From Amphritea sp. (lineage in GTDB: Bacteria; Pseudomonadota; Gammaproteobacteria; Pseudomonadales; Balneatricaceae): a DNA stretch of 64,000 nt. Below the pieces are notes generated by a model. The model ran no database searches. It was not told the origin of the DNA and saw only the letters and a program-made list of their open reading frames with translations. The DNA is taken from contig NZ_JADGEW010000001.1 of assembly GCF_016744155.1 (NCBI RefSeq), forward strand, positions 1 through 64,000, read 5' to 3'. Below, one piece after another: positions 1-8,484 of this stretch (positions within the stretch are counted from its first letter, which is position 1; the number at the start of each line of letters is the position of its first letter). The position numbers and the translations under genes are program-made.

Positions 1-33
1 TGATGAAAAAGATCGATATTATTAATAACAGTC

Positions 34-91
34 GCTAGAACGTCGCTTCGCGACTGGCTAGACGCGGCTTCGCCGCTTGCTCGTAGCTAGG
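34..91 (-). repeat. Dispersed CTAGC-hairpin repeat, copy 1
   Basis: Read on the minus strand, this stretch has the plan CTAGC, a hairpin, TCTAGC, a second hairpin, TCTAGC. The hairpins are GCGGCGAAGCCGC and GTCGCGAAGCGAC. The same plan occurs in two other places in the window, one of them about 110 bp away in the opposite orientation. No coding potential is seen. It looks like a short non-coding dispersed element; family unknown to me. Confidence 0.6.
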
Positions 92-157
92 AGAGCCTTC
101 TTTTTACGTAATATGGCAACGTGCTTTGTAAGCAAAAGATGAAAAGCTTTTAGCTTT

Positions 158-195
158 AAAACAACAAAACCGCCTGACGGCGGTTTTGTTGTTTT
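158..195 (-). terminator. Terminator downstream of tatC
   Basis: A perfect 17-bp inverted repeat with a TGAC loop. The arms consist of a GGCGG core flanked by A/T-rich ends, so each strand reads GC-rich stem then T-rich tail. It sits about 70 bp past the tatC stop and would end the tatABC transcript; it may work in both directions. Confidence 0.8.
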
Positions 196-202
196 AATCT
201 TT

Positions 203-264
203 CTAGCAGTAAACGAAGTTTTACGATCTAGCCACTAGCAAGCGACAAAGTCGCGCTCTAGCAT
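203..264 (+). repeat. Dispersed CTAGC-hairpin repeat, copy 2
   Basis: Plan: CTAGC, hairpin GTAAACGAAGTTTTAC, TCTAGC, CACTAGCAA, hairpin GCGACAAAGTCGC, TCTAGC. It has the same layout as copy 1 in opposite orientation and as a copy near the atp operon. It directly abuts the tatC stop codon. Confidence 0.6.
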
Positions 265-1080
265 CTAAACAGACTTATTCTCGTCTTCTTCCTGCATTGC
301 CTGCTCAAACTCGCCATCTTCCTCTTCTTCATCTCGACCTTTCTTTTTAATGATAACGGCTAATATGATACCTAGCTCAAATAACAACCACATTGGAAGA
401 GCAAGCAGCGTTTGAGAGATAACATCCGGGGGCGTTAACAGCATACCCATAACAAAGCAGCCAACAATAACGTATGCACGTTTTTGCCTTAGACTCTGAA
501 CATCTGTTAACCCGCTCCATACTAGCAACAGAGTCGCAATTGGAATTTCAAAAACCACGCCGAATGCGAAGAAAATCTTAAGCACAAAGTTAAGATAACT
601 ACTGATATCTGTCATAACCGCAACATTCTCTGGCCCCACACTGGTAAAGAAACCAAAGATCAAAGGGAAGACCACGAAATAGGCGAAAGCTATACCTGCA
701 TAAAAGAGAAAGATACTTGATGCCAGTAATGGCACCGCCAGACGCTTCTCATGCTTATAAAGCCCTGGGGAGATAAAGCCCCACACCTGATGCAAGATAA
801 GCGGCATAGCTAGAAAAAGCGACAGTACTAAGGTCAGCTTAAAGGGAGCAAAGAAAGGCGAGGTTACATCTGTCGCTATCATACTAGTGCCTGCAGGTAA
901 CAGCGCAGTCAATGGGGCAGATACTATTTCGTAAAGGTGGTTAGCAAAGTAGAACAGGCAAAGAAAAATAACCAGAATTGCCAACATAGCCCGCATCAGC
1001 CGGCTACGCAGCTCTACTAGATGGGAAACAAAAGGCTGTTCCTGATCATTATCAGGCAGGTCTTGGTTAGGATCTATCAT
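265..1080 (-). CDS. tatC: Sec-independent protein translocase TatC
   Basis: TatC is the multi-spanning inner-membrane receptor that binds twin-arginine signal peptides together with TatB and starts export of folded proteins. At 271 residues it has the normal family length, with about six hydrophobic segments. The conserved N-terminal motif [13 protein letters not shown] is at residues 19-31, and the family motif with a buried Glu (FGVVFEIPI) is in the middle. The C-terminal tail is very acidic and cytoplasmic. The start overlaps the end of tatB by 14 bp, which indicates translational coupling. Last gene of tatABC. A likely client in this window is the TRAP binding protein, which has an RR signal. 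Confidence 0.96.
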   Translation of the reverse strand: MIDPNQDLPDNDQEQPFVSHLVELRSRLMRAMLAILVIFLCLFYFANHLYEIVSAPLTALLPAGTSMIATDVTSPFFAPFKLTLVLSLFLAMPLILHQVWGFISPGLYKHEKRLAVPLLASSIFLFYAGIAFAYFVVFPLIFGFFTSVGPENVAVMTDISSYLNFVLKIFFAFGVVFEIPIATLLLVWSGLTDVQSLRQKRAYVIVGCFVMGMLLTPPDVISQTLLALPMWLLFELGIILAVIIKKKGRDEEEEDGEFEQAMQEEDENKSV

Positions 1081-1453
1081 CGGCCTTAGAACTTTCCTCT
1101 ACAGGCGGTGTTTCTACAACAGCATTCTGATCCTGATCTGACTCAGGAGCTTTCTCTTTAGGAGCAGAAATACTATTCGCAAGCGGGGAGTTACTACCCA
1201 ATGCTTCAGAGAATGGCTCGCGCATCTCATCGAGCTCACGATCAAGCTCGTCTTGTTTCATGACGACCTGGCGCTTCATCTCATCAAGCCGCAACTCTTC
1301 ATTAATATCAGACTGAATACCACTGATCGTGCGCTTGGCTTTACCCACCCACAATCCGACGGTACGGGCTGCAACTGGAAGCTTTTCCGGCCCCAGTACA
1401 ATCAGCCCAACTACCGCAATAATAAGGAGCTCCGCAAAGCCGATATCAAACAT
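1067..1453 (-). CDS. tatB: Sec-independent protein translocase TatB
   Basis: TatB has one N-terminal membrane helix followed by an amphipathic helix, and forms the signal-peptide binding complex with TatC. The protein begins [20 protein letters not shown], with the Glu at position 8 typical of TatB, followed by the hinge motif GPEKLP. The remainder is charged and ends in a low-complexity Pro/Glu tail. Its 128 residues are normal for the family. It lies between tatA (14 bp upstream) and tatC (overlapping). Confidence 0.94.
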   Translation of the reverse strand: MFDIGFAELLIIAVVGLIVLGPEKLPVAARTVGLWVGKAKRTISGIQSDINEELRLDEMKRQVVMKQDELDRELDEMREPFSEALGSNSPLANSISAPKEKAPESDQDQNAVVETPPVEESSKADDRS

Positions 1454-1467
1454 CTGCTAGCTACCCG

Positions 1468-1713
1468 CTACTTGTCAGTTTTCGGCTCGTCTTTAGCCTG
1501 CTCTTTTACTTCAGCATTATCAGCCTCAGTAAATTCAGCATCACTTTCCAACTTCTTGTCTTCTTCTTTAGGCTCTTCGCTCATCGCTTTTTTGAAGCCT
1601 TTTACCGCACCGCCTAAGTCTCCACCAAGATTACGTAGCTTCTTAGTACCAAACAGTAATACAACAATGACTAAAAGAATCGCCAGTTGCCACAGACTAA
1701 TACCACCTAACAT
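1468..1713 (-). CDS. tatA: Sec-independent protein translocase TatA
   Basis: TatA oligomerises to form the conducting element of the Tat pathway. The 81-residue protein has a short membrane helix ([17 protein letters not shown]), the conserved FG turn and [12 protein letters not shown] amphipathic helix, then an acidic/basic tail. The motif [10 protein letters not shown] separates it from TatB. First gene of tatABC. The 110 bp upstream of it, before hisE, holds no clear terminator, so it may be co-transcribed with hisIE as in other gammaproteobacteria. Confidence 0.95.
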   Translation of the reverse strand: MLGGISLWQLAILLVIVVLLFGTKKLRNLGGDLGGAVKGFKKAMSEEPKEEDKKLESDAEFTEADNAEVKEQAKDEPKTDK

Positions 1714-1823
1714 ATTATTGTTCTCCGTTTTACTCTGGTGCGGAAGCTTCCGCCCACTTAATTAATAGACTGTATAACGCCAGTTCTCAGCGTTCAAAAG
1801 CACCAAGAACTGTTATATTTTTA

Positions 1824-2156
1824 CTATTTGTCAGTCCTGGAGGCCTTCTCTTCCAATCCAGACATATCGAAACGGCGTGCTAACTCATTAATTACCGCTT
1901 CAGGACGCTCACCTAAATGAGAGAGTGTCACTAGAGTGTGAAACCATAAGTCTGCAGTTTCGTAGATAACTTCACTGTTATCACCACTGCTCTGCGCATC
2001 CTTAGCCGCAAGAATAGTCTCAGTTGCTTCTTCGCCAACCTTTTCCAGAATTTTGTTCAGGCCTTTCTCATGTAAACTGGCAACATATGACTTTTCAGCT
2101 GTAGCCGCTTTTCGCTGCTCCAGAATATCGCCCAGCTGTGTCAAAACATCTTTCAT
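1824..2156 (-). CDS. hisE: Phosphoribosyl-ATP pyrophosphatase HisE
   Basis: Second step of histidine biosynthesis: hydrolysis of phosphoribosyl-ATP to phosphoribosyl-AMP and pyrophosphate. The 110-residue all-alpha MazG-like protein has the metal-binding helix motif [15 protein letters not shown] and the second motif [13 protein letters not shown]. It is a separate gene from hisI, as in Pseudomonas, whereas E. coli has a fused HisIE. It follows hisI by 9 bp, so the two form one transcription unit. Confidence 0.95.
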   Translation of the reverse strand: MKDVLTQLGDILEQRKAATAEKSYVASLHEKGLNKILEKVGEEATETILAAKDAQSSGDNSEVIYETADLWFHTLVTLSHLGERPEAVINELARRFDMSGLEEKASRTDK

Positions 2157-2165
2157 ATTCAGGCC

Positions 2166-2555
2166 TTACTTCTCATAAATCGTATTTGGATCTTTTAAAA
2201 CAGGCTCAACCGGAATCCATTCACCCTCTTTTAGGGTTTTATAGAAACAGTGCTCACGCCCGGTATGACAAGCGATGCCTCCTAACTGCTCAACACTCAG
2301 CAGGATAACATCATCATCACAATCCAGACGGATATCATGTAACTGCTGTACGTGACCGGACTCTTCACCTTTACGCCATAACTTTTGGCGAGAGCGCGAC
2401 CAGTAAATAGCCCGATTTTCCTGAACAGTCAGGGCAAGCGCCTCACGGTCCATCCAGGCAACCATCAAAACCTTGCCAGTAACGTGATCCTGCGCAATGG
2501 CCGGCACCAGCCCATCACTGTTCCACTTGACTTGTTCTATCCACTGTTCAGACAT
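2166..2555 (-). CDS. hisI: Phosphoribosyl-AMP cyclohydrolase HisI
   Basis: Third step of histidine biosynthesis: Zn-dependent opening of the adenine ring of PR-AMP. The 129-residue protein shows the family motifs [30 protein letters not shown], the Mg/Zn-binding [13 protein letters not shown] and [10 protein letters not shown]. It is located between ubiB and hisE, a conserved gene order in Pseudomonas and relatives. Confidence 0.96.
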   Translation of the reverse strand: MSEQWIEQVKWNSDGLVPAIAQDHVTGKVLMVAWMDREALALTVQENRAIYWSRSRQKLWRKGEESGHVQQLHDIRLDCDDDVILLSVEQLGGIACHTGREHCFYKTLKEGEWIPVEPVLKDPNTIYEK

Positions 2556-2660
2556 ATCACTATTCTTTAAAATCTAGGCTGGCAAGGATACCTGATCCCC
2601 GAAGACTCCGCTATCCCCGGAAGATGGGAGGCCAAAAGACTAAGTTTTTATTGTTTCAAT

Positions 2661-4355
2661 TCAGTGACGCAGCAGTAATATTGCCGCTACGCCACCCAAC
2701 AACCAGCCAATGACAGGCAGCTCGCTGGCAATAATCAAAGGATCTTCCACTGACAACCCTATAGCGACAACCAAACAGATAAGCCCAAGCCAACGACCTC
2801 GCTGGCTTCGCTGTTGCTGTAGCTCCTGACGAGCGACACTCAATGCGAGCATATCCCGACGGCGCACATCATCAAGGTTTTTCAGCTGATTCAGAGCCTC
2901 ATACGCCATCTGCGGCAAGTGAGGCATCTTATCCAACCAATCCGGTGCTTGCTGCTTCATAGAACGGTAGACCGCTTTAGGACCCATTCGTTCTTTCATC
3001 CAGCGCTCCAGGTAAGGCTTTCCCGTTTCCCACAGATCCAGTTCAGGATAGAGCTGACGTCCCAGACCTTCAATATTCAGCAAAGTCTTCTGCAACAGAA
3101 CTAACTGCGGCTGAACTTCCATATTGAAACGCCGGGCTGTTTGGAACAATCCCATCAATACCATACCGAAGGATATATCCTTAAGTGGTTTTTCAAAAAT
3201 TGGCTCGCAGACACTGCGGATAGCGGTCTCGAATGACTGTACATTAGTCTCCGGCGGTACCCAGCCTGAATCAATATGCAACTGCGCAACCTGACGGTAG
3301 TCTCGCTGAAAAAATGCCAGAAAGTTACGCGCCAGATAGTTCTGATCCTCTGAGGAAAGCGACCCCACTATACCGAAATCGACCGCTATATATTTAGGGG
3401 TAGAAGGATTCTCTCTGGAAACAAAGATATTTCCTGGATGCATATCAGCATGAAAAAAACTATCGCGAAACACCTGCGTAAAGAAGACCTCTACACCCTG
3501 CTCCGCCAGTTTCTTCATATCGGTATTTTGGGCTTTTAACTGCTCGATATCAGCGACAGGAATACCGTGAATCCGTTCCATTACCAACACATTCTGCCGG
3601 GTCAGATCCCAATAGATCTCGGGTACATAGAGAATCGGAGAGTTTTCAAAATTGCGCCTGATCTGTGACCCGTTGGCCGCCTCTTTTCGTAGATCCAATT
3701 CATCAAAGATAGTGTTTTCATAATCGGCAACGACTTCTACCGGCTTCAGTCTGCGTCCCTCGACCCACAACACTTCAACCAGCTGAGCGATGGTAAATAA
3801 CACCGCCATATCTTTTTTAATGGTTTTTTCAATGCCCGGTCGAATAACTTTAACTACCACCTCTTCTCCGCTATAGAGCAGGGCTTCATGCACCTGCGCT
3901 ACCGATGCAGAAGCCATAGGTGTAGCGTTAAATTCAGCAAATATCTCTTCTACCGGGGCACTTAGTGCCTGCTCAATAAGCCGTTGTGAATAAGCGCTTT
4001 CAAAGGGGGGAACCTGGTCCTGTAGCTTTTTCAGCTCCTGGGCCAGATCATCTGATAAAAGGTCACGCCGGGTGGATAGCATCTGACCAAATTTAATAAA
4101 AACAGGCCCTAGCTCTTCTAAAGCTAAGCGCAGACGAGCCCCTTGCGACCTTTTACCGACCGGAATCAGATAACGCCACAACATTAACTTTATCAGCAGG
4201 CGAACGTACCAGTGCAGATTGATCTGATCGAAGAGAGTATCAAGCCGGTATCGTGCAAAAACCCGTGCAATTTTAAAAATTCGGAGTAAACGTCGCACCG
4301 CAGCTGGTTCCGTAGTCAGTTGATCTGAAGAGAGGCGAGCATATTGCCCTTTCAA
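2661..4355 (-). CDS. ubiB: Ubiquinone biosynthesis protein UbiB
   Basis: UbiB is an atypical protein-kinase-like ATPase (ABC1/ADCK family) needed for ubiquinone synthesis. Visible family motifs are the KxGQ motif in [18 protein letters not shown], the Ala-rich loop [11 protein letters not shown], the catalytic-loop region [11 protein letters not shown] and the metal-binding VDFGIVGSL. The C-terminus has two hydrophobic helices that would anchor it in the inner membrane. At 564 residues it is slightly longer than E. coli UbiB. The start codon appears to be TTG; no better in-frame start lies upstream. The usual partner genes ubiE and ubiJ are not directly upstream; a diguanylate cyclase is. Confidence 0.93.
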   Translation of the reverse strand: MKGQYARLSSDQLTTEPAAVRRLLRIFKIARVFARYRLDTLFDQINLHWYVRLLIKLMLWRYLIPVGKRSQGARLRLALEELGPVFIKFGQMLSTRRDLLSDDLAQELKKLQDQVPPFESAYSQRLIEQALSAPVEEIFAEFNATPMASASVAQVHEALLYSGEEVVVKVIRPGIEKTIKKDMAVLFTIAQLVEVLWVEGRRLKPVEVVADYENTIFDELDLRKEAANGSQIRRNFENSPILYVPEIYWDLTRQNVLVMERIHGIPVADIEQLKAQNTDMKKLAEQGVEVFFTQVFRDSFFHADMHPGNIFVSRENPSTPKYIAVDFGIVGSLSSEDQNYLARNFLAFFQRDYRQVAQLHIDSGWVPPETNVQSFETAIRSVCEPIFEKPLKDISFGMVLMGLFQTARRFNMEVQPQLVLLQKTLLNIEGLGRQLYPELDLWETGKPYLERWMKERMGPKAVYRSMKQQAPDWLDKMPHLPQMAYEALNQLKNLDDVRRRDMLALSVARQELQQQRSQRGRWLGLICLVVAIGLSVEDPLIIASELPVIGWLLGGVAAILLLRH

Positions 4356-4403
4356 CTCATAAGGTAAAGAGCTGCATCATACCGGAGTATCAGGAGGAAT
4401 GCC

Positions 4404-5942
4404 TTAACCTAACTCAATCCGGTTTCGCCCTAACTCCTTCGCTTTGTATAGCGCCTTATCTGCGCGGCTAAATAACGCCTCAACACTGTCATCTTTGCGT
4501 ACCTCAGCAACACCAAGAGAAAGTGTAATTTGAACCGGTTGCCCGTGGAAATTAAACGGACTTTTCTCAACCGCTTTACGAATTTTATCAACCGCCATTG
4601 CAGCCTGCTCAGCCGATGTTCCAGGCATCAAAATGACAAACTCCTCACCACCATAGCGGGAGACGAAGTCCGTTGATCGACATTGCTTTGATAAAATACT
4701 GGAAATTAACCGCAGAACTTTATCTCCCGCCTGATGACCATAGGTATCATTAATTCGCTTAAAGAGATCCAGGTCCGCCACAGCAAGTGAGAATGAGTGA
4801 TTATAACGGGTCCAGCGATCAAACTCGGCAGAAACTCTCTCATCGTATCCAGCCCTGTTTGGCAACGATGTAAGCGCGTCCGTCATCGCTTTCTGTCGTT
4901 CAGCCTCAACATGCACTTTCATATGCTGGGTCTGCTCTTCCATCTGCTCCAGCCGAGTATTCATCTGGAGATATCGCTCATGCAGCCGCTTCTCCCTGTC
5001 TTCCTCTTTCTGCTTAAACAGGTCTACAGATTTAACAATATTAAGCAGCTGGGATGACACATTAGTCTTAAGCTGATTAAGATCCTTTGATGCCAATACC
5101 GCTTGCTGAATCGCCTGGACATCCTGATGGATATCGTTGCTTAGCGTAACCGCCTCTCCACTAACCTTTTCATCTTTCTGACTGGCCTCAACGAACTCCT
5201 GAACCTCAGCCAATTGACCGGTTAGGTTTCGAAGATAATTTTCGAAATCTTCGCTGTTTTGAGCACTAAGACTAGCGACCAGGCTAACAACATCCTGAAT
5301 AATGGTAGACAGAGAAGATAACGTTATCCCCCCTTCTATTCGTCGGGTCAGCTCCCGGGCGCGAGACATTTCACCTTGAGGAACGTTAAGACTCGTCATT
5401 ACAATCAGCAGTTCACTGCCAATCTGCTTAAGTATTTCTTCATCGTTATGGCCAAGATCATCAAGCGTCACTGCCTGCTTGCGCCCCCCATTCAGGTCAT
5501 CTTCCAGTAGTGGCCCCTGGATTGTGACAAGTTCGTTCACAACACCGGAAACCTGTGCGGCCTGTCCGGTAAAAGGCTCCATGGATGATTCAACACCAGA
5601 CAACCGCTGATTACTCAGATCAGTCGTTAGATTCAGGCGGAGCTGATAAACCCATTTATGCAGCCCCTGTAGCAATTCGTTGTTATTGCGCTGCTGCTCG
5701 ATATCTAATCCGCGAAGTTGTTTCTCAACTAACTGAACTGTCGCAGGAGGCGTTTTTTCTTCAGTTTTTAGCTGCTTGCACAGCGTGACTAATGCACGAT
5801 CCAGTACAGCCGAATGACCATCAAGCGCTACCGCCATCTGACACACAAGATGCTCTAAGCTGCGATCATCAAGTTGCACCTGAAGCACTTCCATCTCTTC
5901 AGAAAGGGACTTGTATCGTTCTTTCCAGTCTTCCTGTTCCAT
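4404..5942 (-). CDS. Diguanylate cyclase (GGDEF) with coiled-coil N-terminus
   Basis: Makes cyclic di-GMP from two GTP. With the ATG start chosen here (AGG six to eight bases upstream) it has 512 residues; a longer TTG start has no Shine-Dalgarno. About 350 helical, coiled-coil-like residues precede the GGDEF domain, with no membrane segment or known sensor visible. The active-site motif is GGEEF at 431-435, preceded at the canonical distance by RSTD, the RxxD inhibitory site, so it is probably active and product-inhibited. The order DGC-dsbA-cytochrome c4-engB-polA resembles Pseudomonas, where this position holds a GGDEF protein. Confidence 0.9.
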   Translation of the reverse strand: MEQEDWKERYKSLSEEMEVLQVQLDDRSLEHLVCQMAVALDGHSAVLDRALVTLCKQLKTEEKTPPATVQLVEKQLRGLDIEQQRNNNELLQGLHKWVYQLRLNLTTDLSNQRLSGVESSMEPFTGQAAQVSGVVNELVTIQGPLLEDDLNGGRKQAVTLDDLGHNDEEILKQIGSELLIVMTSLNVPQGEMSRARELTRRIEGGITLSSLSTIIQDVVSLVASLSAQNSEDFENYLRNLTGQLAEVQEFVEASQKDEKVSGEAVTLSNDIHQDVQAIQQAVLASKDLNQLKTNVSSQLLNIVKSVDLFKQKEEDREKRLHERYLQMNTRLEQMEEQTQHMKVHVEAERQKAMTDALTSLPNRAGYDERVSAEFDRWTRYNHSFSLAVADLDLFKRINDTYGHQAGDKVLRLISSILSKQCRSTDFVSRYGGEEFVILMPGTSAEQAAMAVDKIRKAVEKSPFNFHGQPVQITLSLGVAEVRKDDSVEALFSRADKALYKAKELGRNRIELG

Positions 5943-6049
5943 CACTTGCACCTGTGAACCGGTAATCAATAAGGGGATTCACTAATGTTATGCCAAACTC
6001 GGCCTGACAAGCCAGCCCACTGCACTCCGTTCTGTACTCAGAATGCAAT

Positions 6050-6076
6050 AAAAAAGCCGCATATAGCGGCTTTTTT
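6050..6076 (-). terminator. Terminator between dsbA and the cyclase gene
   Basis: Perfect 11-bp stem AAAAAAGCCGC with loop ATATA and matching GCGGCTTTTTT. It ends dsbA transcription on the minus strand and isolates the cyclase gene. Confidence 0.88.
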
Positions 6077-6090
6077 AAAAAAGACCTAGG

Positions 6091-6714
6091 TCATTTCGTG
6101 TTTCTTTCCTGAGCAATAAGATATTCAGCAACTTTCAACATTCCGGAATGACCGCCTGCCTTTTCAGCCGTGACAAGGTATTTACCGTTTATGATAAGCG
6201 TTGGAACGCTCTTAATACCATATCCTTTCAGCTTAGATGCCCCCTGATTCATCCGCATATTTACTGCGAAGGAGCCATTCATCTTAGTAAACTTAGCCTT
6301 ATCGACACCCAGGTCTGCATAAAAATCAGCAAGATCATCCAGACTACGGAAGCGACGGCGCTCTTTATGCAGCGCATCAAAGGTTGGCTGGTGAGTCTTA
6401 TCCACAACTTTCAGCAGGTCTGCAGTGTAATAAGCGCGGGCCAGAGGCTCCCAGGAGCGAGAGAAAACCACCGGGGTGCGAATAAAGTTCACATCATCTG
6501 ACAGGTTTTTAGTCCAGCTATGCAACATAGGCTCGAAGGTAGCACAATGAGGACAAAGATAACCAAAGGCCTCTACTACCTCTACTTTGCCCTTAACAGC
6601 CGTTGGGACTGGCAATGCAATTACTTCATAATTTATTCCGGCCTTATAGTCCTCCGCCTGCGCAATCACCGCAGTGAGAACCAGCAATAAACCAATACCC
6701 AGGTTTTTTAACAT
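6091..6714 (-). CDS. dsbA: Thiol:disulfide interchange protein DsbA
   Basis: Periplasmic dithiol oxidase that introduces disulfides into exported proteins. The ATG chosen gives a classical signal peptide MLKNLGIGLLLVLTAVIAQA and is preceded by GGGTGGAG at good spacing; an upstream ATG would add 22 residues before the signal and is unlikely. The redox motif is CPHC in AFGYLCPHCATF, and the cis-Pro loop is GIKSVPTLIING. Total 207 residues, normal for DsbA. It has its own terminator and lies downstream of the cytochrome c4 gene, whose product matures in the same compartment. Confidence 0.95.
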   Translation of the reverse strand: MLKNLGIGLLLVLTAVIAQAEDYKAGINYEVIALPVPTAVKGKVEVVEAFGYLCPHCATFEPMLHSWTKNLSDDVNFIRTPVVFSRSWEPLARAYYTADLLKVVDKTHQPTFDALHKERRRFRSLDDLADFYADLGVDKAKFTKMNGSFAVNMRMNQGASKLKGYGIKSVPTLIINGKYLVTAEKAGGHSGMLKVAEYLIAQERNTK

Positions 6715-6804
6715 ATGTATCTCCACCCTTTGAGAAAATCCAAACACGTATGACAAGTCAATATGCTTCAAGTTCAGCACCGGCGCAAATAAAACTCATG
6801 CAAT

Positions 6805-6829
6805 AAAAAAGGCAGCTTACGCTGCCTTT
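6805..6829 (-). terminator. Terminator downstream of the cytochrome c4 gene
   Basis: Stem AAAGGCAGC / GCTGCCTTT with a TTAC loop, and an A-run on the left that becomes the U-run of the minus-strand transcript. It lies about 20 bp past the cytochrome stop codon. Confidence 0.85.
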
Positions 6830-6848
6830 CCTGACTCAAAGCTGAATA

Positions 6849-7451
6849 TCAATTCAAGCCCTGAATGTAACTGGCTACTGCCTGAATCTCTTTATCACTC
6901 AGCTTAGCCGCGATATCACGCATCATATTCTGAGGATCGTTATTACGCGTTTCAACACGGAAGCTCTTCAACTGAGTTTCTGTATACGCAGCATGCTGAC
7001 CACCCAACTGAGGATAACCCGCAGACGCAATACCTTTACCCTGTGCACCGTGACAAGCGGTACAAGCAGCAATACCTTTAGACTCGACACCTGCACGGTA
7101 AATCTTCTCACCCGCTTCAACCAGATCCGCTTTAGCAGCGCCAATCTGAACTGGCTTAGAAGCGTAATAAGCTGATATATCAGCCATATCCTGATCACTC
7201 AGGTTGGTCAGCAGACCTGTCATTTCAACGACCTGACGGTCGCCAGCTTTAATTTCCTGCAGCTGTTTCAGCAGGTAACGCTCATTCTGGCCTGCCAGTT
7301 TAGGGAAATTACCAACAGCGCTATTGCCATCAACTCCGTGACATGCGCCGCATACAGCTGTTTTACCTTGCCCTGCAGCAGCATCACCCGCCGCATGTGC
7401 AACACTCATGATACTCACGCTTGCCAGTAAGGCGATCAGTAGTTTATTCAT
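6849..7451 (-). CDS. Dihaem cytochrome c4 family protein
   Basis: Periplasmic electron carrier with two class-I cytochrome c domains. A Sec signal [20 protein letters not shown] is followed by two haem-binding motifs, CGACH in the first half and CTACH in the second, each with a distal Met region ([10 protein letters not shown] and [12 protein letters not shown]). The 200-residue length and two-domain layout match cytochrome c4, which donates electrons to terminal oxidases. It is transcribed divergently from engB and lies upstream of dsbA. Confidence 0.93.
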   Translation of the reverse strand: MNKLLIALLASVSIMSVAHAAGDAAAGQGKTAVCGACHGVDGNSAVGNFPKLAGQNERYLLKQLQEIKAGDRQVVEMTGLLTNLSDQDMADISAYYASKPVQIGAAKADLVEAGEKIYRAGVESKGIAACTACHGAQGKGIASAGYPQLGGQHAAYTETQLKSFRVETRNNDPQNMMRDIAAKLSDKEIQAVASYIQGLN

Positions 7452-7655
7452 CGACTAATCCAGACTCTTGCTATAATTGCTAACGGTTTCTGCCACAATC
7501 TAAAGCTAATCAGATTGAAACAGGGCGACCTAACTAACACCCGGACTGGTGTAATATCTCAGTCACAGGTAGAATTCCGGCGGAATTATAACCTAATATC
7601 CACACAAACTGGAACGACAAATGTCTGTATTTACAGGCTGATAGGCAAAAAGTAT

Positions 7656-8294
7656 ATGTCTTTACCCCAGATTCACTACCATCTGACCCGTTTTAACACC
7701 AGTGCAAGCAAGCTCAGCCAGTGTCCTGATGACATCGGAGCCGAGGTTGCTTTTGCAGGTCGTTCCAATGCAGGCAAGTCCAGTGCGATCAATACACTGA
7801 CCAATGCAAAGCTCGCCCGCACCAGTAAAACGCCGGGCCGAACTCAGCTGATAAACTTCTTCGATACCAATGTTGAGGGCGTTCGTATCGTCGATCTACC
7901 TGGCTACGGGTACGCAAAAGTCCCCATCGCCATGAAGGAGCACTGGCAAAAGCACCTGAATGATTATCTGAAAAACCGTGACTGCTTACGGGGTGTCGTA
8001 TTGATGGTTGATATTCGCCACCCATTGAAAGAGTTCGATCAGATGATGATTGAATGGTGCCAAGAAGCAGAGATGCCATTACATATTCTGCTTACAAAAG
8101 CAGACAAGCTTAATCGGGGCGCGGCGCAAAACGCTACGTTGAAGCTAAAAAAGGACTTAGATGTTAAAAACACTCCTTTATTGAGCATCCAATCCTTCTC
8201 AGCACTAAAGGGTACAGGTGTTGATCAGCTCCGTGATCAGTTAAATACCTGGTTACTCGAAGAAGAATCCAAAGAAGAGAGTAAGAAAAATTAG
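7656..8294 (+). CDS. engB: Ribosome biogenesis GTP-binding protein EngB (YsxC/YihA)
   Basis: TRAFAC-class GTPase needed for assembly of the large ribosomal subunit. G motifs are present in order: G1 [10 protein letters not shown]3 DLPGYG, G4 TKADK and a G5-like SFSALKGTG. The start chosen is the ATG that begins MSLPQIHYH, giving 212 residues, the usual length; the frame is open a further 47 codons upstream but that segment has no family similarity. The ribosome-binding site is weak. It faces polA, a gene order conserved in E. coli and Pseudomonas. Confidence 0.93.
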   Translation: MSLPQIHYHLTRFNTSASKLSQCPDDIGAEVAFAGRSNAGKSSAINTLTNAKLARTSKTPGRTQLINFFDTNVEGVRIVDLPGYGYAKVPIAMKEHWQKHLNDYLKNRDCLRGVVLMVDIRHPLKEFDQMMIEWCQEAEMPLHILLTKADKLNRGAAQNATLKLKKDLDVKNTPLLSIQSFSALKGTGVDQLRDQLNTWLLEEESKEESKKN

Positions 8295-8319
8295 CGGATA
8301 AACAAAAAGAAGCCCTCGA

Positions 8320-8464
8320 AATCATAAGGGGGAACAGAGTGATCACGAGAGCTTCAACGCATGCGTGTTACATGAGAGCCTCCCTTGGCAAGGTTTTTTG
8401 GCCCTCATAAATTATGAGTAAGGCAGTATAAAAAAGTTCCCCCCTACCCTCTGGGTAGGGTTTT
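8320..8464 (+). ncRNA. Candidate small RNA in the engB-polA interval
   Basis: The interval between convergent engB and polA is 190 bp and has no open reading frame. It contains the palindromes ACGCATGCGT (8357-8366) and CTCATAAATTATGAG (8404-8418), an AAGGGGG stretch that could pair with a downstream CCTCCCTT, and a strong plus-strand terminator at the end. In E. coli this interval encodes Spot 42 RNA and in Pseudomonas the ErsA RNA. The location suggests a related regulatory RNA here, but I see no clear primary-sequence match and the 5' end is a guess. It could instead be only the engB 3' untranslated region. Confidence 0.35.
8442..8464 (+). terminator. Intrinsic terminator between engB and polA
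   Basis: Perfect 8-bp stem CCCTACCC / GGGTAGGG with loop TCT, followed by TTTT on the plus strand. It ends engB or the candidate small RNA. On the minus strand the T-run lies farther from the stem, so termination of polA here is less certain. Confidence 0.8.
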
Positions 8465-8484
8465 ATAACTCAGGCTTTTAAATA

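Noticed and set aside
1253-1765. 170-codon plus-strand frame over tatB and tatA
   Set aside because: Antisense to tatBA, which have clear family motifs; the Ser/Leu-rich content is a reading-frame artefact.
7515-7655. 47-codon N-terminal extension of EngB
   Set aside because: The segment has no similarity to EngB, and the inner ATG gives the normal family length.
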